This document shows positions 45,661 through 58,256 of a stretch of DNA of 64,000 bases, in pieces; within the stretch, counting starts at the first letter, position 1; each line of letters begins with the position of its first letter. A program made the translations under genes and the position numbers. Under the pieces are notes generated by a model. That model did no database searches. It worked only from the letters and a program-made list of their open reading frames with translations, and was not told where the DNA came from. The stretch covers positions 10,269,209 through 10,333,208 of the forward strand of contig CP034992.1 of assembly GCA_004026145.2 (NCBI GenBank), given 5' to 3'. This stretch comes from Takifugu bimaculatus. Taxonomy: Eukaryota > Chordata > Actinopteri > Tetraodontiformes > Tetraodontidae.

Positions 45661-47720
45661 ATATACTAGGGCAAGGGGGAGCCAGGACGCCAGGTCAGTG
45701 TGGGGTTGATTTCATCATCACCCCCCAATGACAGACGGACTCGTGACAAGGGCAGCTGACCTGAGAGAGAGAATCATGAAGTCCTGGGGGAACTCAACTA
45801 CCTCCCTGCCAAGGCTAATAGACAAAGTACCAGACCAATCTCTACTGGAGGACATGAAGACGGCACTGTCAACCATCCCTACCACTACCATCACTGAGAC
45901 CAATCAGCTTATGTATGCAGCGGCAACGGTAATCCTACAGATGCTTGGCTACAAGATGAAGAGCATGAATAGCCATAAGGAGCAAATGGTCCCATGGAGG
46001 AGAAGGCTAGAGGCAAAAATCATGGCAACACGGAGAGAAGTCAGCCTCCTAACAGAGCTGAGTAGAGGCGTGAATCCAAGGACAGAGCAGCCCAAGAAGT
46101 ACAACAAACTGTCCATACCTGAGGCACTGGAGACTGCTAAGCAAAGGCTCACAGCCCTGGCCACCCGACTAAAGAGAAGTAGAGGAAAGGAGAATAAACA
46201 GGGTGTTCTCCACCAATCCGGCAAAAGTCTACTCTCAATGGCAGGGCAACAAGATGACAACAGACCCCCCCCCCCCACAGGGCTGAGACTGAACAATACT
46301 GGAAGAATATCTGGGAGAAAGAGGCAACACACAACACTACTGCCCAATGGCTGCAAGGCTTACAGACTGAGCATAGCCAACTCCCAGAACAAGACCCAGT
46401 AGTCATGACCTTAGCAGACATCCAAACAAGAATGTCCAAAATGAAGAGTTGGACAGCACCAGGGCCCGATAAGTTCCACGCCTACTGGGTTAAGAAGCTG
46501 ACTGCACTCCATGAACGCCTGGCAGCACAGATGAACCAGCTGCTAACATCAGGGAACCACCCAGGATCCCGCAGGCAAATGGTACCAATGAGGAGGCAGC
46601 TAGGAGGTCAGCCACAGCTAAATACCTACAGAGGCAGATCCTGAAAAGTCAGCTGAATGGTAAGCATAAGATCCAGGCCATAAACACCTACGCCCTGCCA
46701 GTAATCAGATACCCTGCTGGCATAATACCCTGGCCACTGGAAGAGATACAAGCCACTGACAACAAGACAAGGAAGCTCCTCACTATGCACGGAGGGTTTC
46801 ACCCTAAGTCCAGTGTTCTGAGACTGTACACAAAGCGAAAGGAAGTACTGTCCAGGAGGAAACAACAAGCCTCCGAGAGTACATCAAGAAGATGGCCCCC
46901 ACTCACCAACTGCTGAGTGAGTGCCTCAGGCAACAAAAGCCCACCAAGGAGGAGAAACCTGAGGGGCTATCATGGAAGGACAAGCTCCTGCATGGAATGT
47001 ACCACCGACAAATTGGGGAAGTGGCTGATATCGAGAAAACATACCAGTGGCTGGCAAAGGCCGGACTGAAAGACAGCACAGAGGTACTACTCATGGCTGC
47101 ACAAGAACAGGCCCTGAGCACCACAGCCATAGACGTCAGGGTCTACCATACCAGACAGGACCCCAGGTGCAGACTGTGTGGAGATGCCCCTGAGACAGTC
47201 CAGCATATCACAGCAGTGTGCAAGATGTTAGCAGGCAAGGCATACATGGAGCGGCATAACCAGGTGGCTGGCATAGTGTACAGGAACATCTGCCCTGAGT
47301 ATGGACTGGCCAATCAGCCTAACATAGTGGTGGTGGATAAACACCAAAAAACAGTGGTGGTGATCGATGAAGCAATCCCAAATGATAGCAACATCAGGAA
47401 GAAGCGACAGGAGAAGTTGGAGAAGGACCAAGGGCTGAAGGAGGAGATAGAGAGAATGTGGGGCATGAAGGCAACAGTGGTCCCAGCAGTGATTGGGACA
47501 CTCGGGGCAGTAACACTCAACCTGAATAGATGGCTCCAACAGATACCAGGAACCACATCAGAGATCTCTGTCCAAAAGAGCGCAGTCCTAGGAACAGCTA
47601 AGATCCTGCGCAGAACCCTCAGACTCCCAGGCCTCTGGTAGAGGACACAAGTCTGAAGGAAGGAAGGAGCCACCGCCCAGGAGGGCGAGGAAGAGATTTT
47701 TGTAATATATATATATCCGA
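45661..47720 (+). mobile_element. Rex6/Dong (R4-clade) LINE remnant, copy 1
   Basis: Pieces of a LINE with a restriction-enzyme-like endonuclease. ORF 45728-46402 holds a long N-terminal linker. A shifted frame has TLADIQTRMSKMKSWTAPGPDKFHAYW, the start of RT; most RT is deleted near 46560-46600. ORF 46892-47641 carries the C-terminal CCHC (CRLCGDAPETVQHITAVC) and the endonuclease IVVVDKHQKTVVVIDEAIP, ending LRLPGLW. The conserved PD of the endonuclease is PN here, and about 34 codons present in copy 2 are missing between CPEYGL and ANQP. The 3' end runs into a short (TA)n at 47705-47716, matching the simple-repeat target preference known for Dong/R4 elements. Confidence 0.8.
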
Positions 47721-48164
47721 GACACGGAGCCGGATTGGTCCTCGAAGAGAGGGGCCGTTCCAAGGTGGAGAGAAGACGCTTTGCGTTTAGAGAGGAGGCA
47801 CTTTACAGAGCTCTGCCGCTTTTTCTAAACACAGAACTTTGCCTTGTATAAAAGTCGCTTCACAGCAAATTTTACAAATCAGCCACTTGTGCAACTGTCA
47901 CATTTTAGTGTTGATGCATGTGTGTGTTGGCTCAACAGAATTGACTTTGAGGGAAATTATCCTACACCCATCAAAACTAAAATAATAAACCCACTGTTGG
48001 CTGTGAGGGGGCGTGACATGCTGAATGATGCTATGTTCAAGGCAACTCAGAAATATGACACAAATTGACAACATGAGTGTAACATCCGGGACAAGCATCG
48101 TGGTTGTTGGCTTAAAATCCACAAGTCCACCAGCCACCCTCACACACGAGCCCATCTAGCGATG

Positions 48165-48600
48165 AGTCAGTTTTACAGCTTTGTTTTGATTAGATTTAAC
48201 TTGGGAAAAACACATTCACAGGATGTTTTTGAATGAGGTAACACTAGTACAGCAAGGATAAACTCTCCCAGTTCCCTAGACATCTTTTTCCCACCAAAGT
48301 CCTCTAAAGTGCAGAGATGATGCCAGAATTCATCCACAGTCATTGTCTTAGAGACTTCGTCCAGGATCTCAAGAGGCAACCTCCTCCACTTGTCATCAAT
48401 GCCTGAGCATCTGTCAAGTCAATCAGACATGACAATACTCTCTGGAAACAGAGAGGGATATTCTGCTTGTGCTCTGGCATCAGTGGAACTGCTAGAAGAT
48501 AGGCATGCAATGTAGGTCAAGAGGGCATCATCAAAGTCAAAACGTGTCTTCATTTCTCCAAAGGCAACCTGGAAGAAATGTTTGTCAGCACATCAAGAAA
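48165..48600 (-). mobile_element. hAT transposase C-terminal relic
   Basis: On the minus strand: KTRFDFDDALLTYIACLSS, a stop, then TMTVDEFWHHLCTLEDFGGK and the dimerisation motif VLVLPHSKTSCECVFPKLNL. This matches the hAT C-terminal region (usual form LPHSNAxxERVFS). Only this end is recognisable. The catalytic part, terminal repeats and target duplication were not found. It is a different family from the element at 30530. Confidence 0.75.
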
Positions 48601-49440
48601 TCTGTTAGGATGGATGATCTGAAGTTTGACTGCTGGACTTGCTGCATCACTTTGTGTTGCGTGGTAAGATCAGATTCAGGGCTGTGTTAGCCCTGAAAGT
48701 CGCATGAAGGTCAATAGTAGTTTCCTGTAAGTCTCATGTGTCTTGCACCTCAGTGTTGTAATAACCACACTTGTGCAGACCATGACAGGAAGCAGTTATA
48801 CAGAGGGCCTCATCATTCAGAGCTTGGTAAATATTCTCTAAGCATTCAGTCTGGTGTCAATCGACTAGTCAGTGTCAAATACCAAGGGTTTCACACTAGG
48901 CGGACAATTGTTTGACAACTTCAATCTGTGACCGCTTTCGTATCTGGGGGGCCTCAATGATTTATGTGGTCCAACACGATAAAAATCTTGGAGTTCACAG
49001 TTCTCCTAGCAGTGTTTTTAAAATACTGCTACCACGGTCTCTGCAGGTAATATTATTTGTATTTGTGTTGCCATTCTTTTTTGCTGTGGTTTTTGAAAAC
49101 TTTAATTTCGACCTCTAGCTCTGTGTTACAACACCAACAGAAGGCTTTACTGTCACTGCCTGCAACAGGCTTCAGCCAACTAGCAGAAATGGTTGGCTTT
49201 GCCGCTCTTTAGGGCATGTCTGCTTGTGGTGATGCTGCTTACTTTCACAACAGCCCTCGTTCCTCATCACCATCTCTTTTCATTCTCCTCACTACTGATA
49301 TCGCCTTTGCTTGTGTATTTTTAACCCGCGCCGTAATCTTTTCCTCTCATCTGTCACCATGTGATTTTTTTCATGTCTGCCGCACTTATGCTTTGACTTT
49401 TTTTTGTTGGCTCGACTACTTTCTGTGGGTATGCAGTCTA
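48601..49440. other. Spacer, no gene recognised
   Basis: The part next to 48600 may continue the hAT relic in unrecognisable form. The rest shows no domain, repeat or exon that I can support. Confidence 0.4.
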
Positions 49441-49800
49441 TGTGTGAGGCTCAGGAAGTTTGTTCCACAAGTGAGGACTATAGTAAATAAAAGCATCTTC
49501 ACCTTGTTTGTGTGTGACTGTAGGAACCATGACTAAACCTCTTCATGAGGACGTTTAGCTTAAGGTTCAGTGTGTACTTTTTCAAGGTCACTCCGCTCTT
49601 TTTGTCCGTGGGGCTGCAAAACAGGAAGTCTCTGCAGAGTTTATGTTCAAAGCTGACCACAAAGAAGTAACAACAAAATATGTTCCATTGTAGCACCGCT
49701 TGCTCAAGAAAGATTCTGTGGTGATCAGTCAAGTTCATTTCACAAGAAAAGAGGAACACAATCAACATGGGCCAGTAGCAAATACAACATAGTAACATGC
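49440..49800. repeat. Repeat shared with 56060-56395
   Basis: Begins GAGGCTCAGGAAGTTTGTTCC and continues through GTGTACTTTTTCAAGGTCACTCC to GGGCCAGTAGCAAATACAAC. The pairing lies 5' of loci 7 and 8 respectively, so those loci and their flanks were duplicated as one unit. The left part resembles a common teleost interspersed repeat. Confidence 0.65.
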
Positions 49801-50940
49801 AAGGGGGTATATATTATGATTGAAAAGGCTTCATGTCAGGAGGTTGTCCATCTGGACCCTAAGACTTTTCATAAAAAATTCACTGTTGTGAATATTCAGA
49901 CGATCTAATTTACCAGTTATTAAACCAATGGGGGCAAGATTTATTGGCGTAAGAGAGAAGTCAACCCCTCTTTCTCAAATTTGCCACAGAAGACCCAGAA
50001 TATTAATAACCTTAGCACTTTCTACTTCAATTGATTAAAAAAGATTCTCTTTGTCTTATGCAGTATTTATGGTGTTCAGCATTTGTCCTTTACAGGTTAG
50101 TGTTCTCGTTTTCCACACATCCTGTTTTATTCTGAAATCTGGTGTGATTTTTTTTTCTTCCTGTCACGTATCCCATCTGTGATTGGACTGCCCACCTTAA
50201 TGTCTTCCACCTGTGTCCCATTGGCTTCCTCCAACTCATGTAGATAAGCTGTGTTTCACTGCCTTTCTGTGTCAAATCATCTTGTTGTTGCATGCAACCT
50301 TCCAAACAATTTCTTCTAACTCTTACCCAGAAAGTGTGTGACTGGAATTCTGTTTTGACAGCCGACTCTGATTGTGACTTTGTATCTGTGCCTGATTAAT
50401 GGATTTGGACCAAATAAACAGGCTTTGATTGAACTCAAATCTGATTCTCTTCCGTTGTGTCCGAGCTTTTGCATACTGAGCCTGATAGGAGCGCGAATAG
50501 CTTCTACTATCATTAAGCTTGTCAGAACTGAAGAAACTTTTTCAATGGTTGACACGATTCTCTATGCAACCATGAAATATTGCATGAAATTAGAAACCAC
50601 TCCAATCTCCTGGGGCAGGGAAACATAATGACTCACCAAAGGACACCAACATCAAGAGCTTTCTGTGCATTTTATTAGCTCTCCATTGACTCCATCAAGA
50701 CAAACAATTCATGAATCAACAACCCAATGTCTGCACTTCAGGCCTTGGCTCCAGTAGCAGCATAAATAGTCTCAACTCCCAGCATTAGTCAAACCTGAAA
50801 AAGTCTCATACATGAGGGGTCCTATGTCTTCCAGTTTTCGTCCACTGATGCTACACATTATCAAGAAAGCCTATCTGTTAAAACAGTTTGGCATAAGTTT
50901 TAGGTCTGGTGCCTTAGAATAAACACACTAGGCGTGAGAA
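49801..50940. repeat. Spacer 5' of NITR 7, partly shared with locus 8 flank
   Basis: 50130-50300 (TCTTCCTGTCACGTATCCCA, GATTGGACTGCCC, AAGCTGTGTTTCACT) is matched at 56756-56905. It resembles a promoter or LTR-like teleost repeat with an ATAAGC element, but no family is assigned. No gene was seen. Confidence 0.45.
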
Positions 50941-51950
50941 CTTAAGCAGACACTCTAGCTGCTAACTTGCACCTCCCCAGAAGAACACTGTGTTGTAGAA
51001 ACAAGACCACAACCGCAGTGAGTGTTATACCTGTTTGCTATTTTTATTCCTGTCCACCGTGCTGTGATGGTCATACTTGGGCTTGACATTTACTCTTCCG
51101 TCTTGGTGATTTCAAACATGATGTTTTCTCAATGTCTTATTGTACAGGAGTCAAAGTGTCTGATTTTACTGTCTTGACTTCAAGAGCAATGACAGTTTAA
51201 AAAACAAAAAAGAATGTTATAAATATGACATTGTGGTGATGTGAATGTTCTCTATATTAGCATACTCTGAGCACGTGTACGCAGCAGTGTTATCTCATTG
51301 CGTTATTGGCACAATATCACTTTACACAAAATTGACATGACAACATTTAAGTAAACTTAAATAAAATTGCCATCAAAGCCATGAGAAGGAGAACGGATTG
51401 TGATTTTGTCCTCATCTGTTGGCATCCCCTGTGTGAGCTACTTCATTTCTTTGAAGTTCCTCGTACCTTTGTTGAGTTGGTATCTGCCACTGAAAAAGGA
51501 AGCAAGACAAAGATGCTAAGTTTCTTTAGGTTTGTTTTGAACACCTCCATCTAAAGGTAAGAAAATATAATCAAGTCCTTTTATTAAAATGCTTTTGTGT
51601 GACACATTTTCTGTTGTAACAGGTGGCTACTTAAAAACTTTACAAATTAATCCTGTTAGTCTTTCTGCTAAAAACTTGTGAAAGTTTCACAGAACTGTGG
51701 TGGAGGATTTCATACAGATAGCAGTGGTCCCCTGAAAATAAACAATGAGTTTAACATTACTTTACTTCCTGGTGTACTGAATTATACTCAGTTGTTTTTC
51801 ATGCTGACTTTCATCAGATGGACTTGTAAACATTGGAGGAGGTGTGATCCAGTGGACATGTGTTCGCTGTTTTCAAACCACGGCAGTCTGCCAAACATAC
51901 TTATCGATGAGAGTAGTCCATAGGTAAAGGATCTCAGCATTAACCTAGAC
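50941..51950. promoter_or_regulatory. NITR 7 upstream region with distal conserved block
   Basis: 50950-51185 matches the NITR distal block (CTTGGGCTTGACATTTACTC, TCTTGGTGATTTCAAACATG). The remaining sequence to the ATG is matched by the flank of locus 8 (57440-58256). No exon was recognised in it. Confidence 0.4.
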
Positions 51951-54279
51951 ATGCTCATCACAATTGAATCGCTGAAGTTGGCTTCATATCTCTGTTTATT
52001 TTTATGGACTTTTGGTAAGTTTGATCATATTGAATATTTTAATAACTTCATTCTAAACATTTGCACTTGACTAGTTTTTGGTAATTTTGTGGTTTATTTT
52101 TTCCCTCAGTCCTGACAGATGAAACATCCTTGTTTGTGCATCCAGTGAATAGTTTAGTATTTGCTAATATCGGGGAAAATGTGACACTGCAGTGTTCCCG
52201 TAAGGACGAGCCTGTATCAGCGTTCTACTGGTACAAGCAAACTCAAGGAGAGAAACCAAAGCTCATCTCTACATTTTATGAAGATGATGTCAATGTAGGC
52301 TTTAGCGAAGAGTTCAAGAACGGTCGCTTTTCAGGTAACATTACAGAGAAAAACTACCACCTGACAATTGCAAGTTTGAGCCCTTTAGACTCAGCAGTAT
52401 ATTACTGTGGCAGTAGCAGTATGCATGAATTTAAATTTGAAAAGATCTATATTGTCCATATTCCGATTTTACATTTGACCGTACCAGTAGAGGTCCATCA
52501 GTCACCATCAAAGTCTGTTCAGTCTGGAGGTTTTGTGACTCTGAACTGCAGAGTACATACTGGGACCTGTGAAGAGGAACACACAGTTTACTGGTTCAAG
52601 AAGTCAGGAGAGTCCGAACCAGAGCTCATTTACACCCATGGAGGCAAGAAAGAACAGTGTGAGAGAAAAAAACACCTGTTTCTACAATTTGCCCATGAGA
52701 AACTTGAATACTTCCAAGGCTGGGACCTACTATTGTGCTGTTGCAACATGTGGACACATTCTGTTTGGAAATGGAACCAAGCTGGACATTGGACAGTATG
52801 GACAGAGTAAGTGAAACAAAAGTTAAAGTAATTTTAAAAGTCGACTTGTTAGTGAGCGAAGCACAATTTTTACTTGAAACCATCCTCAAAAATGTTTAAT
52901 TTTTCTTGCTTATTTGCAGACAGAGCCTCTTCTTCTGACAAACCTGTATATTTCTTGACTGGTGCTTTGGTATTCACCACCATACTGTGTGTTGTTGAGA
53001 ATTGTCTTTATCTTGTTGTTATGTGTTTCACCATATGTTCCTGTCTTCCCTTAGAAGTTAGGCAAGGTAGACTAAATGTAATTAAGAACAGAGACATTTG
53101 CAGGATTGTTGTTATCTCAGGAGCCAGTCAGGCAGGGGGTGTCAAACACTCATTGTAAACAGGACATCAGGGGGTTGATGATGATCACATTTGCATGAAG
53201 AATGGGATCTGGCCACCTGGGAAAACAATGGAAGAGAAGAACTCTACCAACACCAAAGGGACTGGAGGAAGAGGACGGGGACATCTCAGCGGGGGATTGC
53301 ATGGACATTGTGAATTTGCATGTGTGTGACTATAAAGGACTGGGCCAAGGGATAGTTAGGTTGTCAGACTTCATGCCCTGACGATTAACTCTGTTGTTGC
53401 TAGGGTTATGAACTGGCCCGGAGCTCTGTAATATTTGTATCTGGAATTGGTTCTATTGTCAAATACATTTTGAAATTGGTACTTTACTTCTCGAAGTCTT
53501 CATTCAACGAACACGCGGATCGGCAGCTACATACAGGAGGTATTGCGATCCAACAGTGTTTTATTGGCTTTATCACTGTTTAAGCTGCACAAGAGGATCA
53601 GTTCCCAGAATACAGGTAAGCCCTTGTCTTTCAGTCAATTATACAACATTCTAATTTAAAACTTTTGTTGTTAGAATCTTTTTCACGTCTTTAAACAGGT
53701 ACGCCAACAGATCCATCCTGTGATATGACTGGAAGCGTGAGTTTTATTATGATAATTTAAATACGAATGTGTCTTAAAAATCTATCAAATCATTCTTGCA
53801 AATTGTAATTGTAAGAAATTAACTCAGTAATACAACGTTCATTGCAGATATTGCAGCGATGTTCACTGAAATATTTTTGAGTTTTTTATGAAAGCTTGAA
53901 AGATGACTAATCTGTGATTACCGAAGTAGACAACCATCCATTCAGTCATCTTCTCTCCATCTTTCTTTAATCAGAGTTGTGTCAGGGACATAGTAATTCA
54001 ACATATAGCGTCATGCTGGAAATCAATGAGAATTTGCACTTTATGTAATGTATTTGCGAAGGATACTGATGTGATATTAACAGTATCATGAATGTACATC
54101 GGTTTAAAATTTGGTTTCAACAGTTTTTGTGGTCTAAAGTAGAGAGTGATTGTTTTTTCCTCTTTCATTACCAGGTTCAAGAGAAAAATCTCCATTATGC
54201 CAATATAAGCCACCAGAATCTTAACAAATCAAGAAGGATAACAGAGACCAGTAATTGTGTTTACTCTTTCATTCAGTGA
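51951..54279 (+). pseudogene. nitr: NITR pseudogene 7: frameshift plus solo LTR in TM exon
   Basis: Leader 51951-52014 (MLITIESLKLASYLCLFLWT); V-I exon 52110-52806; TM exon 52920-53615 including a 563-bp insert at 52993-53555; cytoplasmic 53699-53736 and 54175-54279. The V domain has LQCSRKD, FYWYKQ and VYYCGSSS. The I domain has six cysteines and ends FGNGTKLDIG, but one extra A in an A7 run (52666-52672) shifts the frame in CERKNTC. Without the insert, one target-duplication copy and the extra A, exon lengths sum to 1032 nt, a whole number of codons, showing that the lesions are recent. The tail exon reads NLHYANI and NCVYSFI, ITIM-like; the stop is TGA at 54277; AATAAA at 54445. It is a different NITR subfamily from loci 1-5 and 9. 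The homopolymer lesion could be a sequencing error; the insert could not. Confidence 0.88.
52993..53555. mobile_element. Solo LTR in the TM exon of NITR 7
   Basis: 563 bp beginning TGTTGAGAATTG and ending GATCCAACA (TGTTG...CAACA inverted ends), flanked by a 4-bp direct repeat GTGT (52989-52992 and 53556-53559). Removing the insert and one GTGT rejoins TTIL to LALSLFKLHK in frame, which fixes the insertion limits. It has ACTATAAAGGACTGG at about 53329, a plausible TATA. No internal retroelement genes are present, as expected after LTR-LTR recombination. The retroelement family is not assigned. Confidence 0.82.
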
Positions 54280-54451
54280 TGCTTCAAACGAACTCTTTAC
54301 ACTTTGTCACAACGATTCATCGGGTTGGACAAATAATCAAATGCGGGCTACATGTTTTGTCAGGCATTGTTGCATGTAAAGTTCTTAACAACTTATCTTG
54401 AGATTAGGAATATGTTTTATTTGTTGCTCCCAGAGAGGTTGTACAATAAAG

Positions 54452-55850
54452 ACATTTTTAAAGGAAAAACAACAAGTCATTTAATACTTTAGATTAAAAG
54501 AAAACTCAATTAGAACACATCTTGAGGGATGGATTCAACATTTAGAACGCAGAAGACTTTTCTTGTAAGGATGTCCGACATAAGTTTGTTGGGGAGAAAG
54601 TGATCAGTTTTCTTCCCGTGCTGTTGCCATCAGAGGAATGAGACGAAAGCTTCAGTTTACTTGCTGCGAAGGCAACCACACGTCTGCAGTGTGAGCTATA
54701 AGTGTGGGCCCTGGTGAGGTTTATTCTTATACTAGCACACAAACATGTAAGATTACAATAAGCGTACGTGTAAGCGTCATATGATAAAGCATAAGCATCA
54801 CATGATAAAACAAAGCATGATATATACAAAAGGAACATAAGAAAATGGGGGATGGAGTGTCATAGGATGTTCACGTTGTCCCCTGCTATCCCGAGGTAAT
54901 AGAACATCAGCTAAAGTAGGTCAGTGTTCTGGTCAGGAGTGATAATAAGTAGTTACAGCATTGTTATATGAACAGTTTGAACCTAACAAAGTTGCAGTCA
55001 CTCTTAATGTGCATTCCTATGGAAGTTGCAACATATGATGATTCCAAATCAGCACAGAACACACGTCCTTGATGAAATCTACTAGATGATCTGTGGCCCT
55101 CTTTGTGATGTGCTCTGGGGTTTGTTTTTTTTGCTGGCTCTATGACTTCCAGATCTGTCACCATGCACAATCTATATGTGGGGCTGGTGCTGGTAATCAC
55201 GGAAACTTCCCTTCATGGTTCACAAAAAAAGGCAATGACAACACCTTCACATAATTAGTAAATTCGATTTTTGGGCTTGTGGGGATCCATGAATGTAAAA
55301 AGATCCAAATGATCGTGCAAAATACGATAATTATTGTACATCAGGAAACACTAATAGGTAGAAACAGAAGTCATTACAGAGTTGAATACAGGAAGGAAGG
55401 CCTGCCGAAGTCTTGACTTGAGAAATTAAACACATAAAGATTTTTTTAAAAAGATTCTTTAAATGTCAAATCCATAGTCCAAAGGTTTAACGAGTCAAAT
55501 TTGTGTGAGACAAGATTAGGCCTATTGTCAGCAGCATTGCTAGTCTCAAGATCTATAGCTGGTGGATATAGTGTATGTGATAAAAGATGGGTGATAATTC
55601 ACCTAGTCCTAAATTTTAATTCAAGATTGGATGTCCTACTAAATGCTTTCAATGAGACAAAATGGCCATGATTTCAATTTTACATAATAAAAAAGGCCAT
55701 TCTTGTCCCATTCAGAAAACATACCTTCTTACTTTATCTTTTGAGCTGTTTCTTGTAGGTGTACATATTGCATGACTCAAATCCAGAACAACAGGGCCGC
55801 TTTTTTGGCCCCTGTGTGGTTACCGATCAACGATCAGTCTCACTTTAGGC
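54452..55850. other. Intergenic region 3' of NITR 7
   Basis: No gene, RNA or transposon domain was recognised. Small ORFs are isolated and without features. Confidence 0.4.
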
Positions 55851-56400
55851 AGGGCAAGTTTATTCATATAACACTATTCAGACACAAAGCCAATTCATAG
55901 TGCTTTTCAAGGCATAACATTTTAAAAAAAGAAATACATTATAACAAGGCAAATAAATTAGCATGAAATATAATTTAAGAAAATTCTATTAAAATAATGA
56001 AAATAAGAGAAGTAAATTATTATTTAAGGCCTGACTTAAAAGCATTGAATGTTTGAGTAGTCCTCAGATGCTGAGGAAGTTTGTTCCGCAAGAAAGGACG
56101 ATAGTACATAAAAGCTGGTTCAACTTGTTTGTGACTGTGGACTTTTATATTGAGCTTCAGTGTGTACTTTTTCAAGGTCACTCCCCTTACTCCACCACAT
56201 CGTGTGGCTGTCAACAGGATGTCTCTGCAGCGTTTTTGTTCAAAGCTGACCACAAAGAAGTAACAACATAATATGTTCCATTGTAGCGGTGCGCGCTCAA
56301 GTAAGGTTCAGTTGTGATCAGTTATGTTAATTTCACAACAGAAGAGGAACACGATCAACGTGGGCCAGTAGCAACTACAACATAGCAGGACTCAACTAGT
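55851..56400. repeat. Teleost interspersed repeat and copy of 49440-49800
   Basis: The left part (GCAAGTTTATTCATATAACA, then CATAGTGCTTTTCAAGGCAT) resembles a very common fish repeat. From 56060 it matches 49440-49800, including AGGAAGTTTGTTCC and GGGCCAGTAGCAACTACAAC. Confidence 0.55.
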
Positions 56401-57269
56401 TCATCCAAATATGTGCATCAAGAGAGTGGTTTCATGTTGGCTTTCTGTTTTTACAAAGTCAAACTCATTAAATCAAACACAGAAGCTAGATAGTTTGAAT
56501 GTGGTGTAGGAGAAGCCATCTGAGCCCGGCTAGGACACCATCATTAAACAGAGGGGGAGGCCCGAGGTGTTTAGCAGTCTCCCCAAACAGCTAAAAACAC
56601 ATTCATCATGGGAGCAAATACTCCCACTATTCTCAAATCAACTACCCAGTGACAGCCCTTTAGATCTTTGCTGCAGTAGGAGCTGTCATGACCACTTATT
56701 GCTAAGAAAGCTTGTTCTTTACAAGTTTTCATCCTTGTCTCCCCACATCATTTTATTTTGAAGTCTGGTGTCATTTTCTTCTTCCTGTCAAACTTCCTAC
56801 TTGTGTGATTGGACTGCCCGCCCAAATGTCTTCCAGCTGTGTCTCCTCAAACTCATTTATATAAGCAGTGTTTCACTTCCGTTTGGTGTAAGATCATCTT
56901 GACATTAGTCGCGAGTCCCCGAAGTAAGGCATGTGGGGGATGTGACCAGAATGACCCACTTGATGTACACAACCCTCCAGAGGTTAAGAGACAAACAAAT
57001 TATCAATCCACAATCCAGTAAAAAAAACTTAAGGCCTTTGCTCGAGGAGCAGCATAAATATGACAACTCCCACCAAGTTGTTCAGAACTTATAAAGCTTC
57101 ATGCTTTAGAGGTGAATTATCTTCTGGTTTCCATCAACAGTCTATATGATTTCTCACTACACCATGGAGAATTGCATTTGCTCAAGAAAGCCTGGTGAAA
57201 TCTGTTGAAACAGTTCGGCACAAGTTTTAGGACTTTTGTCTCAGAATAGAACTACTGGGTTTGAGAACG
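56401..57269. other. Spacer 5' of NITR 8
   Basis: 56756-56905 matches 50130-50300 (with ATTTATATAAGCAGTG at about 56854). No gene was seen. Confidence 0.4.
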
Positions 57270-58256
57270 TAACCCTAGGTGCTAGCTTGCCCTCCTTCAA
57301 AAGAACACTGTGCTGTAGAAACAACACCACAAGAGCAGTGGGCCTGACATTTTCCTTTCTGTCTTGGTGGTTTCAAACAGAAAGTCTTTACATTGTCTAC
57401 TTGCACACCAGTCAAAATGTATGACTTAGTTCTCTTGACCTTGGTTTTCAAGAAACAAGAAAACAGTTAAAAAAGAGAAATAATTCTAACGTTATCTGCA
57501 TTAGAGTATTCTGAGCATGTGTACACATCAGTGTTACCGCATTATTGGCAATATCACACATGCTTTAGGATATAGTGACAACCATTTATCAAATATTTAT
57601 TTTAATTATTTATTATTTTAAAGTACACATAAAACCTAAACACAAACTACTATAAAATGCCATTAGAAGGAACAACAGCAGTGGGACTGACTGACTGCAT
57701 TTGTGTCCTCATCTGTTAACTCTGTCCTCTGTGTTATCTGCTTTATTATAAGTTGAGCTGGTAGCTACCAGTGAAACTGGAAGCTAGACAAAAGATGCCA
57801 TGACTCCTTATGTTTGTTTTGTACACCTCCATCTAAAGGTAAGAAAACACAACTTTATTTAAATGCTTTTAGTACATGTACTACATGTTTTCTGTTGTAT
57901 CAGGTGGCTAGTTCAACACTTTACAAAGTCCTCTTAGTCTTTCTGCTAAAAACATGTTAAGATTTCATAGAACTGTGGTGGAGGATTTTATATAGACATC
58001 AGTGGTGCCCTGAAAATAAACAATGAGTTTAACATTACTTCCTGCTGTACTCAAGCAGCTGCTTTTTCACATAAGCTAACTTTCATCAGATGGCCTTGAC
58101 AACATTAGAGAAGTTGTGATCCACCTAACAAGTCTTCAATGTTTCCAAACTAGGAGAGTGAGTGTCACTTCTTCCTAGACAATCAACTTCACTTTTTGAA
58201 TCATGAGTAGTGAATATATGGAGGATGTCAGCATTCATCTAGAGAGGTTCGTCACA
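57270..58256. promoter_or_regulatory. NITR 8 upstream region with distal conserved block
   Basis: 57270-57445 contains the NITR distal block (GTCTTGGTGGTTTCAAACAG then AAAGTC). Sequence from 57640 onward is collinear with that upstream of locus 7 (for example CACCTCCATCTAAAGGTAAG in both). Confidence 0.35.
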
